Source: Syngnathus acus
Lineage: Eukaryota; Chordata; Actinopteri; Syngnathiformes; Syngnathidae
Assembly (NCBI RefSeq): GCF_901709675.1
Contig: NC_051089.1
Span: forward strand, 12,449,976 to 12,513,975
Reading direction: 5' to 3'
DNA length: 64,000 nt
Shown here: positions 28,803-42,500 of the stretch, piece by piece
How positions within the stretch are numbered: the stretch's first letter is position 1
Layout of the letters: each line of letters starts with the position of its first letter
Notes under the pieces: model-generated
What the model was told of the DNA's origin: nothing
The model's input: the letters and a program-made list of their open reading frames with translations, nothing else
Databases searched by the model: none
Made by a program: the position numbers and the translations under genes

Positions 28803-31800
28803 CTGGCGGGAAGGAAGATGACAAAGTCACGTGAAACAGAATACATGTGTAAAAAATACAGTAATCCCAATTAGTTTTTTTTAATGAGAGATTTAAGGCT
28901 TTGCTAATATTTTGCAATTTTGTGACATGTTTACCTTCCAGTAAATGTAATTGAATGTAAAGATGAAACTGTTTGGGACTCACCGGTGTTTTCAGCGGTA
29001 ACAAGCTGCTCAAGGACCTTGTGTTTGAGCGCTCCCTTCAGAGCCTCCACAATCACGTTGTAGTCAGCCCCAGGGGTGAGGCCGATCAGCGTGGCGGTCG
29101 TGGCGGAGCCTGGTAAGCGTACCTTGGCGGAAGCGTAGAAAAATGAAATTGCATTGAAATTCAAAGTTGTCGATGATATCAAATCGATGGCTTTCCATCG
29201 CCGCTCTTACCTGGAACATTTTCTCATCTAAATGTGTTACTGGATTGCAAGAGACCAAGTACGCGTTGCTCTGACTGTACGGGTTCCAGGAAATGGAAGT
29301 TCTTGTTTGAGCCTCCTGCGGGAGACCTGTCTCGTTGGCAAAGATGGTGCCATAGGGCACATTGAGCTTCACGTAGGGCTTGCGCCGGCCACCGTCGTCA
29401 GGGAGGGGCACAAAAACTAGGGGCTCTTGAACTTGGCCGTACGGGGTCTGCGGGGTGGGCCGGTTTTTGTTGTTGTACTCAGTATACTCCACATGCTGGC
29501 TCTGACCACCGAGACCATCCTGGTTATTATTTCCCACGAGCTGAACTCTTTTGTCCAGATCAGTGGTACCTCCAGGGCGATGGGGTTGCGGCACGGGGAG
29601 CAAGGAGTCAGGTTCTGGGAGAGGGAGATCAAGTTGTGATTTTACCAGTCATTCAAAAAGGTTCAAACTGTCTGTAATGTTACAGTGGCTTCAACTTTTC
29701 TTTCATCCAGAACAGAATGTATAGTTGTGAGTGTTTGACGAGAAATAAAGAAGCACAGCAAATACAATTTGATAGTCAAATGTATTGGAACACTTACGAG
29801 TCCTGATTCGTCCCACAAGTGGAGTGCTTCTCTGTGTGTTCTGGATGGCAACAATCTTGATGATGTACTCTGTGGCTGGTTTCAGGCCTGATCAGAGAAG
29901 TACAGAAAGACATTTCAATATTTAAGCTTTTGGTTTTTTTACATAATGGATGGATGGATAGTTCTGGTCATCATTAATCCTTCAAGTTGTAGTTTTGTTT
30001 GCACAGTGTGCAGGTTCTAAAAAAAGTCTTGAAAATTTGTTTTATGTTCATTCCTGCCTAGAAGCATATAGAATACACATATTCATTCAATTAAAGGGCT
30101 AAAGTTAGAAATGACAAAATAAGACAAAAATCCACAATCTTGGATGGTTTCATTACATTTGGATTAATTTAATTAAAATTGTTAAAAAACAAAATATTGA
30201 CCAAAGAGCCTAGAGGATTATGTGGAGCAAAAGCCTACCAGATATGGTGGCGTAGTTCTGTCCAGCGTGGGGCCGTGGCTTCAGCTCCTGTGGAGTGGCT
30301 CTGGGCTCCCCGTAGGTGACGTAGTAACCCGTGATGGACGTGGCTGGAGGTTGCCAGGTGAATGAGATGTCGGTGGGGTTCAAAGACGTCACTTGAAGGT
30401 TGGTGGGAGCTTGGACGACCGGTTTAGCTACAGAGAAAAATTCAAAAAAAGGCCTATTTGTGGAATTGGTCTTTTTATGGAACCTTAGTAGTCCTCCGCT
30501 GCCATTCATTGGCTTTTTTAAACAATTACAAGCACATTTGACAAATTTCAACATGCTGCTAGTTAACTTTAATAGAATTAACATATTGGTGCAGAAATGC
30601 ATACAAATACACACACAATACCTGTTTGGACAATAAGTGTCATCGGGGCGCTCCTTGTGTTGCCGTTCAGAGTGTACAGGTTAATGGAATATGTGGTGCC
30701 TGGCTTGAGACCTTCAAAAACACATCAGCGCACAGTGAGCAATGGCAAATATGATTTCCTCTGAAATGTTTTTTTTTTTTGTGGTCTACCTTTGACGGTG
30801 TATGTGTATACATCTGCTGGGATGGTCTCGGTGACAGTGGGACGGGAGCTACCCTGGGGCGTGGCCTCAAGGAGCAAACCGGTAATGGTTTCCACCTTAG
30901 CACGCCAGCTGAGGGTGAAAGAGCTGTCCCTCACATCCATGATACGCACACGCTTAGGCGGACTTACATCTGCATGGGAAAGGAAGATCTATTTACGGGC
31001 CACTACTTGTTGGTCACTACATTTCACAACTGTATGGCAGCCACACACACTTTACTGGAATAGAAGGAGCTGAAATATCAGATTACCTTCCAGTGTGGTT
31101 GCCTCTCCCACCAGTGGTCTGCTGGTGACGGAGTTTTTCAGAGCATAGACATGGACCTGGTATCTGGTGGCTACCTGTGGTACAAGTATAAGATAAAGAT
31201 GTATAAATTCGTTCATGGTGTCTGAGTTTTACTTGAAAAAAAAAAACCTCAGTGGGTGTAGCTGTGAGATAAAAAGACATGCAGTAAATAGAGAGAGGCA
31301 AATTTAACCATGGTTAGCTTGACAAATTGATTGATTGATTGATATCTTGGGCAGAAAAAAACAGCGAGAACAGAACATGATCACCATGCAAGTTAATAAA
31401 ATGGAAAATCTAGCGTTCAATTTTTACCATAAGCCCGGGTATGACCACGCGTGTTGTGTCAGGAGAAACATTGAGTTCCTTGGCGGGACTGTTGATGTTC
31501 TCTGGGTTGACAACCACACGGTATCCCAACAGCCGTGCGTTAGGTGCCTGCCACGACGCGGCAAAGGAAGTGGGCTCCACCTCTGAGATGAGCAGGTTGG
31601 TGGGAGCTGGGATGACTGAGACAGACGAACACAAAGAAGGAGCAAATACATGAGCAATTTGGGCCCTCTTCATTCTTAGTTAAGAGCATGCATCAGCAAA
31701 GTTGTGTCTACCTGTGGCTTGCGTTCCCACCAATGGTGTGCTGGGTGTGCGGCCATGGAGAGCAATGACTTTGACAGTGTACTCCGTTCCAGCCCGAAGG

Positions 31801-34800
31801 CCTTTTATGGCCACGCTATCCTGATCGCCTCTGGGTGACGGACGCAGCTCCCTCTCGCCATCGTCGGGGCTGGAGTAGAGAACGCGGTAGGATGTGACTG
31901 CGCCCTCTGGACTGTCCCAAGCGATGCGCATAGAGTTGGCATCGATGTCAGAGAAGGTCAGGTCCTTTGGACGATCCATCGCTGCAGGGAAAAGGTGAAA
32001 AGAAACCAAGGAAATGAACTATGTTGAAGTTTATTGAGGAGCAAGGGAACTTTGAACCATCCAATTTATGGGACCCACTACAGAAGCTTTGTCAAAGTTT
32101 GGTCACTTGAGTGATTCCACAAGAGTTTAGTAGTTAAGAGTTCTCATTTAATCCTTTCAGTTTTCCTAGATAAGATCAAAAGCAGACCTGTGATGGCATT
32201 TTCCACCACTGCAGAGGAAGGCTGGCCATCAGTACCCAGGGCAGAGACGCTCACAACGTATTCAACAGTTGGCATCAAGCCTGTGAGGGTCATCTCAGTT
32301 TGAGCTGGAAAGCAAAAAAGGAACACAGCATGTTTGGAAAAAGGCAAGACTAAACTTGTTTCTGCACAAAATATGGACCAGAGTATTAGGGCACGAATAC
32401 ATCTGTGGCTATTGGAAGTGGAAGAAAATAAGAACATGTCATGGAGCTGAGACAAGGTCAGGCTGACATTTTAAATGATTTACAGGAACTGATTCACAAC
32501 GTGTGGTGCAGTTGGACTCCCTCTGTTGGTAAATTAAATATAACTGCCAAAGCAGCATGCTCAGTTTAATCTCTGATTTTGGATTTGATCAAATTAACAT
32601 TCAGAGGGAATTTGGCCTAATCTAACCCATGTGTCCCAAGACTTGTAATCCAACTGGCTCTTACCGGGAGACACGTCCCTTGAGTAGGATGGTCCAAGGC
32701 CATTTTTAGGTGCGCCAGTGACTCTATAGCCTGTGATGGGCCCCCGAGCAGGAGCCCAGCGTACTGTGATTGCATTGTCGCTCACATCAGTCACATCCAT
32801 GCTAGCGGGCGGCTCAATATCTAAAGAACAAATTGAATTTCAGCCACTCATAGTTCCGAGTTAAATATGTTTTCCTCTTTCAATTTCCTTTACCAGTCTT
32901 ATGTGTGATGTAGACCGGGGTGTTGGAGGCGGGGTTATCCCCTCTTCCGGTAACAGCATAAACAGTGATGGTGTAGTCGCTACCCGGCTGCAGATCGGTG
33001 ATGGTGGCTGTGGTCTGAGTGCCAGGGATGGTGAACTCTTGAGGAGCTCCCCCACCTGGAAATCGACAGAAGACCCCACTTTTAATTATGGATGCAAAAT
33101 TTCAAAGATAAAAACCTTTCATGAACAAAATTAAAAGTTAGCTCTTAATAGGGAAATTGCCACAATCTCTATGGCAACTTTCCAATTAAGAATATTTTCA
33201 AAATTCCCCACTTTCACTTCCCATGAAAATTTGGTGGAAAATTTCCTGGATTTTTTTAAACTATTGATCACTAAAATTTGAGGAGTATTTACTGGGTAAA
33301 AATGACGATTGTAGAAGAAACCATACCTGTGCCTCTGTAAGTGATCCGGTATTGATTGACGGCAACAGAGGGAGCGTCCCATCGAATGGTGATGCTTGTG
33401 GGCGAAGACGACACGACTTCCAGGTCAGTGGGAGCATCAGAAACTGGAGAAGATTCATTACGTTTCAATACAAACAAATTCAAAAGATGACACCATTAGT
33501 AAACAAAACACTCACTGGTGGCCTGTGTGCCCGTCACAGGTTGGCTCTCCTGGTTGCCATTGACAGCGTACACAGCGATGAGGTACTCGGTCTCAGGAGT
33601 CAGCCCGGTCAGAGTGTAATAAGTCCTGCTAGGGGGAAGTCTCTCATCCTTGGTGCGCCCACCACTTGTCTTCTGATGGCGGATCCGGTAACCCGTGATG
33701 CTAGCGGATGGAGCCCGCCACTTAATGGTAAAGGAGTTGGTTTGGATGTCAGAAAAGTCCAAAGCAGTTGGGGAATCCACAGCTAGAAAGAAAAAGTATA
33801 CATATGATACAATTGTATAATCTCGAGGTGATACATTTCAGGGCGTCGTAGAATTACTATGGCGTTCCGTGGGTGGCCGCAAACTCAAAATGTTTCATTG
33901 TGCTCAAAAGGATACTATTTGTCCTGACTAGTGATACAACTTGTCCTGACTAGTGATACAACTTTTGTCTCACTCACCTGTCCTCTGTGTCGCTGTGGCA
34001 GGGTTGCTTTCTCGCTCTCCATAAATGTACACCACACTAATGCGATATTCTGTGTCAGGAAGCAAATCTGTACAAATGGGAAGGGAGACAATTCGTTAGA
34101 ATGGCTTGCAACTCAAAACAACGGCTCCATAGTTGTCATAGGTCGGTTGCTGTGTTGTGGCCTTACTCTCCAGCAAGAAGGTGTTGGAGGCTCCGCCCAC
34201 GTTGACCTCCTTAAAATCGCGGTCGTCAGTCACAGGGCTGTAGCGGATGACAAAGCGAGAAATGTCGCTCGGAGTGGCAACGTGTGGGACTGTCCATGTG
34301 ACCCTGATGTGGTCAGGACCCACACCTCCGAACTGCAAGTTGGTTGGAGCTGGAATCACTGAGGATATGAGGGAATAACAGCTTGATCTCATGTAGAAAG
34401 CAAAACAACATTGGACCAACAATACTTTGCTTTTGGAATGGTACCTTGACTTATGACTTTTCTGTTCATCGCATGGTCGACATGTTTGATTTGTGTGCAC
34501 CGCTAGATGGTGGCAGCAAACTCAGTGTGGAAGTATTTGTAAATATTGTTTTGGACTCACATTGTCCATCTCTTGTGGAGGTATTTTGACAAATGTCTTT
34601 TTTCTTTTTGTATTTTCCCCTTCTTGATGTGTGTGAGTGCAGTTTGGCAGATTGCGAACAGTTCTGCAAAAAAAGAAGCCAAGTGTGCTTGCTTCAAGCT
34701 TTTTATTGCCAATGCCAATTGACGTCTGCTGCAAAACTAGACATACGAAAAAGAGAATTACAAGTTTTCAACCACATAGCCCTTTGATTGGAAATGTGCT

Positions 34801-36543
34801 GTCTTAATTTTCCTACATTCTATTGGATTGCGGTATTACCCTATGTTTACTGTAGGGTTCTATTGTGCATATCAAAAAAGAAACATTACAGTTTTCTGGG
34901 TGTTCTGGAGTAGTATTAATGGCATTTTCAATCATTTAAATGTGGAAAGTAAATTTAAGCTAGTAGTGATTGCCGTTATGAGGATGGTCATGGAACGAAT
35001 GGTATAAATTCATAAGCCATGGTACCACTGTTTAGTATATGTATCATTCCAGAATTGGAGGACATAACCCACACACAAATTACAGAAACATGCACTTTCT
35101 GTATAAATTGTATTTTTCCACTGACTATATGCAATTGTAGTAAAAGTGATTTCTAAATATCATTTAAAATACCAAAAACCTCTTGAGAACCGTGACACCT
35201 TACATTGTTTTTTTGTTCTCTACTGATGACCAACTTGCTCAAAATCAAAGTTACCATAAATCTGCATATTTTGGGAGTATGACTTTGTTGATGTCTTCCT
35301 TGTTTAAGCTTCTTGTTTTATCACAGACATATTTTCAGTACGATAGTAGTAATTATCCTCTGAAGTTGTGTCTCTCGCCATACACACGCTTCCTAAAACC
35401 TTTTCAGGATTCAAATGAAATGTACCATTTTTAATTGTTGATTTATTTAGCAATAGATAAATAAGACTGTATCTTGCGTTGTGTCTTTTGATGGTCGTGC
35501 TGAACGAATCAAAATATTCCCTTTTTTGGCAACTTTTTTTCTTTTTAAATAAAGTGGTCCCTCCGATTCTGGAATAACCCATGTACAAAATAAGAAAGCA
35601 AGAATTTTCTGAAATCAATGGTGTCGTTCTCCTAACACATAAATAGAAATCTGAAATTCACCCGCTTGAGTTTGCTTTGTGTGTGTGGTTGGCTCGCTTT
35701 CCCCCTCTTCCATAACTGTGACGATACTGATGTCATAGTCCACGCCGGGCTCCAAACCACGGAGCGTGTAATAACCAGCCGATGCGTCCACCATATCTTG
35801 AAAAATGGGCACGTTCTCGCCCGCCGTCGCTACCGTTATCCGGTAACCCGTTATGGTCGAATAGTTCAGTGGGATCCAGCGCAGGCCAATGGTGGTGTCA
35901 GTAATGTCGACAAAGCGAATATGTCTCGGTGGAGGTATGTCTAGAAGGGTTAGGCCAGGTGCAAAGCGCAAGCAACATGAGAAAGACATAGACAATGATT
36001 ACCGTACACAGATTAATTCAATGAATTCAACATTCAGTGCCAGGAGCGATACAGTCAACATTCAAATCGGACAGCAAATCAACAGTTGAGGGCATGCGCC
36101 ACTTATATGATTATGACACACAAGATTTTCATGCAAATGTTAGCCAAAGACCCCAGCAGGTTATAATGGAGCAGGCTGAATTAAACAACACATGACATTT
36201 AATAGTGCAGTGTCACACACAATAATCAACGAGAATTTTGGCTGATTTTTTGGCAGCAGAAAAAAATCTCCCCGAGTGGCACAAATAAAGCAATATCTTG
36301 TTTTTTAATCTTTTCAGAATTTAAAACCGCAATTTTGGTGAGGAGTACTTTGCATGGGTGGAATGTGTGATCATAAACAAGGACAAAATATCCTTGGGGT
36401 TTATGTTCATAATGCTAGCATAACTTGCTCTAAACTAAACAATAAGGTTTGAATACAAAAGTGTTTTTTTCCGGAAATCTGCACTGACTTGATTATGTAT
36501 TTTTCTGACCACTTTTTATTTTTACTCCCTGTATTTTAAACAC

Positions 36544-36578
<35 letters not shown>

Positions 36579-39500
36579 CACGCACACGCACACACACACA
36601 CACACACACATACACACACACACCCCACACACACACACACACAAACTCTGCTGAGCAAACTCTCTGCAATGACTTTCTACTTAGCAAATAGCTCCAGTAT
36701 GAAACTCTAGCCCTCGTGAAAACTAACGGACGTGGGGAACAAAGACAATAAGTGTCTTCCACAATCTCACTCAGCTTTTTCTCTTATTTCTCACACGGCA
36801 AACACACTTTTTACTCTGCGCTAGAGTGTCGTCTTCATTCAGCATGTGTCAATGCCTTTTCCATTTGCACTTACCTGGGGTGATAATAGTGGACACGGGC
36901 AGACTTTCCAAATGCTCCTTGACGGTGAACACGCTAATGTTGTACTCCACCCCAAGATTGAGGTTCTCAAGCACGCATGAGGTTTGATCAGCCCTCACAA
37001 ATTCCTCGATGCTGTTTCCTTTCTGTCCACTGGTAGGCGTGCTGGACACTCTGTAGCCGGTGATGTCTGCAGAGTGAGGGGGTGGGAAAGGACGTCAGAT
37101 TTTGTTCCTTTACGTATGAGTCACTGTGAGAAGTCGAAAAGATGTACCGGGAAGAGGTGTTTTCGGAGGTCAATGTCTAGACTCGGTGGGCTCCGGGCAG
37201 CCCGGTCAATATTTACCTGCTGTTTTGGAGGCCGTCCAGTGGACAGCGAGATCTCCTGTGTCAGAGTTGGACTGGACTCTCAGGTCAGTGGGAGGAGACA
37301 AAGCTGCAGGGAGACCGTGGTAGAAGCATTGGGACATTGAGCAAATGCATAACAATCATCCAAAGAGGTCTGAAATGGTTTTCACTGTGTAAAATATGAG
37401 AGCAGCACGGGAGCAAAGTTTAAGGAAGACATTTCGTTCTTAGTTTGTAACACTTTCCGTTCCAACTCGCTATGTAAAGACGCAAAATGAGTTAGCACGA
37501 TTCATCACGTGTATTTGCATCTACTCCCTTCGCATGCCTTGCACTTGCATTCCCAGGTGCTTATGGTCAGTAAAAGTGTTTGAGAGTTACTCACAGGTGA
37601 CAACGTTGCGGGTGATGGCGCTTCCACGAGGGCGTCCATTGAAGATGGGCTGAACGCTGTATGTGTACTGAGTTCCGGGAATCAAACCGCTTACATAAAG
37701 GCGCCCAGTGTCAGAGGTCTTGTGTTTTGGAGACTCTCCTTGCTGGCTGGGGAGCACAGACAGCTGGAAAAAAGATCAGATCACTCGATGAGAAAAGCAC
37801 ACATTACTGTAGACCGCAAAGTCATTACATCATAATGCTGAGCCTGTCATAAAGATTGAATCTAAGCTACTGACACTGGGCTCTTGGGTGAAATTTCAGG
37901 ATGAACTTCAATTGACCTGTTCGCAACGTTCTAAGCCCACTCTGCAATATTTTGCACTATACGCTGCTCCCGATAAGGGGTTGCATAGCAAAAGATCAAA
38001 CCCAAACCAAAAGGTATCCTTTTAGTACAGGTAACACGCAGAGAGATACGCATTCCATTCATAAAGTGATTCATTTTCATGTGGCGAGTTTGTTGTGCCT
38101 ACTACCTTGTAGCTAAACCTGCGGACAGGTATCCAGGAGATGATGATGGAGGTATCGGTGACCTCTGTGCTGAACGCAGGTGCATTTCCCATTTGGGGAG
38201 CTGGAAAACAAAGACAGAATGACATTATATGACAATTTCAAGTGGGTGCAATTGTTCATGCAGAAGCCTGATCAGCATTAAGTCAAATGCACCAAAGGGG
38301 ATAAGTATTCTAACAAATGATGTAACACTCGAAACCTCTCATCTTGAGGCCAACATCGAGACCTCACTCACCTGTGGTGAAAAGCGTGGTAATGGGCTCA
38401 CTAAGCACACTGTTCAGCTCAGAGTGCAGAGTAGCAGTATAATCGGTTTCAGGACGCAAATTCCTCAGCGCGTATTGGGTGACATCACCGGGGATTCGCT
38501 TCTCGACAGGACTGGAGCCCTGGATACTCAAGAAGAGACGATAGCCAGATACTGAGGCACGGGGAGCTTCCCAAGTAACCAGAGCGTTGTCTGGGCCGAT
38601 GTCGGTGAACTGCACGCTGGTGGGAGCATCTGGTTCTGGAGGCAAAGCAAACGTAGGCTATATTCTCGTTCATTCCTGCAAATTCCCTTTGAATAATACC
38701 AACGATGAAAATTCCCAAATATTCAATCCCACAAAGAACAACACATACTGGTAAACATCTCTCCCATCAGTGGCTCGCTCTCCACACCCCCGTTAATGGC
38801 ATAGACGTAGAAGCGGTACAGAGTGCCTGGCTGCAGGTGGGTGATGTCAGCATAGGCGTTGGGCGACACCGGCAACTGGAGGGGTCTGATCTCGGTGCCG
38901 TCGGGCGCCACGGGGGAAAAGGTCACCCTGTAACCCGTCACCTCGCTGGGTGGTCCATTCCATGTGAGGGTGATCTTCACATCGGTGACCTCATAAAACT
39001 GCAAGTCGGTGGGGGCTGCCACCTCCTCTGCGGCACAAAATCAATCGAGACAAATGAATTGACAAAAAAAGAAAATATCACCATAAGTCGATAGATCTTT
39101 ACAGATCCATTATAATTATACTGTATGTAAAGATATCAAGCAAGCATTTATGCGATACCCAGCTTAAGGTCTATGTACTAGTAACCTTGTCCTCACTAGT
39201 AAGACAACATTGGTGTACTCTATTAGTAGGATAATTACAGGCAAAGTTTAGTAAGTCTAGTAAAATGATGTGACTTTATATTTTAAGTGTACTTTGGGGG
39301 ACTGGTGCAAAATATTCCGTTTATATCAACAAACTGAAATGTTGATATGATTTTCTGTCAATGTCTACAGTGTACGATTGTGACACAGCATTTGGAAATC
39401 CATGGAGTAAAATATTACGATTCATGTTCCAGATGAAACAAACGATAGATGAGAAATGTTCTTCAACAAAACAGTATCTGGTTTTACTCTGAAAGTCTAC

Positions 39501-42500
39501 TAAACATTTTTAGCTTGACAAGTCAACAATCCAGCTGTGGCCATGATAAGAACTGATGGATAGCATTTCTTTGCTTGTTGGTGGTGCTCACATTCCATTC
39601 TCCTAATCTTTGCACAAGTCTCTTTCGAAGACCACCGTGAATCATACAGAGGGTCATGCAGGGGTTGCGATGTGCAAAAATGGTAAAAAAAAACATCCAG
39701 AGAGCTTACATCATCATTCGACAAACATACCTGGTTGAGAAGATCCAGCCGTATGGACTTGGACAAAAACAGGCTCACTTTCCTGGTTCTCCTCCACAGC
39801 AAAGATGCTGATGTTGTACAGTACACCCGGGTGAAGGTCAACCAGGGTCACAGAGGTCTCTGACTCGGGCAGGTTCAGCTCGGTGCTGCTGCCCTCCACG
39901 GATGGCGTGTAGACCACACGGTAACCTGATTGCACACAGACGCAGACACTCAACAACCATACATATATATTAACCATAAACATTTATGATGTTGATTGCC
40001 ATAAAGATCCATGTAAAATGACAAGAAACCTTCTGGTTCTGTTGTTTACCACAAATACGATATGAAGTTGATTACCAGTAATAGGAGCTTGAGGTCTGGA
40101 CCATCTGAAGCGGATCGAGGTCTCTCCCACATCATCGAGAGCGTGCTGAGTAGGAGTGTCAGGAGCTGGGGAAATGAAGGCCACGTTGGCACATTTTTAT
40201 TGCTTTTATTCTAGAATTTTAACACCTTCAATACAAATCACACTGTAAACTAGATTGGCTTGGACTTTAAAGGCTGACCTGCATACAGCAAATGCGCTTG
40301 TTCCTACCTGTCGTTTGGGATGTTGACAGGATGAGGTTGGCATCGCCCTCGTCCGGAAGCTCGTAGACGTTAACGTTGTATCTGCGCCCTGGCAGGAGGT
40401 TACCGATGCTGACAGAAGTGGATGTTCGAGGAAGATCTGAAACAGAAAACGTAAAGTTGCGGCCAGAACACCTCTGCGCGTGGGTGTACATTTGCGCAAC
40501 GTCGTTGTTTCTTCTCACCCAAGACTTGCCGCTGTGCACCTTCCTCGCTGAGCTCATACTCCACCCTAAAGCCGGAGATGGTGGCCGAAGCCGACGTCCA
40601 GGACACGACGAAGCTGTTTGAAGTGATTTCCGTCACAGATTCGGAGGTGTCGACCAGCGGTGGAGGTTTTTTTGTCTCTCCCTCCGAGGTTTCCACTTGA
40701 GAAGAAAAGAGATATTGTTTTGTATGCTAGTATGCTCTGTGGTACGACAATTCAGTGCACTAGGAGAAAGACTAAGACACACTTCTCAAACAATTGTGTC
40801 CACTTTTTACCCACACGATTAAACCTAGTAACACTACTACGCCCAACTAGTAGTAGATTTGCTAGTCCTTGTCAGGAAGTCACTTAGTTAACATGGTGTT
40901 GACTATTTTAGAGAATACACAGCTTCATTCAGTGAGACGTTTCAAATATATTGTTGTCTTTGGAAAGAAGTACTGAAAGTCATCCTTGTATGATCTGCCT
41001 CACTTCAGCAACATTTTGAAATAGCTTTTGTAGTTGAATGTGTGAGTTGATATGAAGACAAGATTTGGAAAATTGTAGGTTTACTCACAAGAACCATGGG
41101 TGGTGGTGAAATCGAAACGTGTGGTCTCACGTTGTCCGTAGCGCAAGATGCTGATCAGCTGACCCTCATAGGTGACCCCCGGACGCAGACCGGAAATGGT
41201 GTAGGAGTTGAGGTTACCGGGAACGACCACCTCCTTCCAGGGGGTACGAGAATTTTTCTAGGAACAACAAAAACATGAGATGAGCGACAACCGCTTTTTT
41301 TAAAAACGCTTCAAAGACAAAGGATGGATATGGAATGTTATCTGAGCATTTATCCAACATTTAGCAAAAAATCATCTAAGGTAGGCTACACTTCAATTAA
41401 CCTTACTGAAGACAAATGAGATAGAAAGTGGATCTTGTGGCATGTTTACAGTCCTTACATCATTAATGGAGCAGAGTAAAAAGACATTCTGCAAATCAGT
41501 GAGAGACAGGGAGACGTTATTGTGACTCACAATCTTCCATTTGAGGATGTACTGCGTGATCTGAACAGATGAGGGGGGGTCCCACTGGATGGGGTGCGAG
41601 TCGGGCTGTTTGCCCGCCTCCGTGATGATGACCTGAACTGGCCTATGGCCGCCTGGAAAGTTGCAGTGAGACTCGATGAGAGAAAGAAAAAGCTGGAGGC
41701 GACATCCAGTAGGTTAACATGACGGTGTTACAGTGGCTGTGGGTTGGTGCTCACAAACATTCTCACAGTGTGACATAACACTTGAGTACTATGGCTCACC
41801 ACTATTTATCTGCCCACCTTTATTGGCATGTATCTTTTTTCATTGGTGCTGGTCAGACCTTTACAGAAATATTTTACTGTGTAATTTTAGAATGAAAGCT
41901 ACATTGCACAAGTCTATTTTTTTTTTAAACTGAGGCAGTGGATGAGGTTGATCATGAGTTTAAATGTTACCCACCTTGGTGATTCTGCTGGGGTTCACAC
42001 CTCATTTCTCCAATCCCGTTGCCATAGCAATAACAGCGATAGTTGATGCCATGGATGACTTTGTCCCATGACTCTCCGATTTGATAGAACGCCCTTGTCT
42101 GTGGCTCCTGACACTGATCTGTTATAGGAGATGAAAATGACATGGTTGTTTAACTTGCCCCAAAAACATTTCCAAGATATAAAATATTTTGAGCGTGAGA
42201 GCACCTGAGGCCAGAAGCCTTGCAACAAGTCACAGGACATCAGGGAGGAAAATGGCAGATTTTCACTTATGGGTGTACTCACTTTTGTTGCCTCAGGTTT
42301 TAACATTAATGGTTGTGTGAGAGGACAGAATTTTCATTCAAACATTCAGTGGGGCAACTGAATTGCATCAGTGGTGCAATTACGCATTACTCAGTTATTA
42401 TCATTTGGCCCATTTCTATCACTATTTACAGAGGTATTGTTTTTTTAATTCCCAAGTGGCAATATGACATTGTAGTTGAGCCCTCTGCTCATCCGTGGAC

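Noticed and set aside
36493-36762. Val/Cys-rich open frame in the fn1 intron
   Set aside because: It is the translation of the CA microsatellite.
38372-39027. Possible intron loss making FNIII-4 and FNIII-5 single exons
   Set aside because: The total exon count here agrees with what I recall for human FN1, so I cannot claim that this structure differs from the ancestral one.
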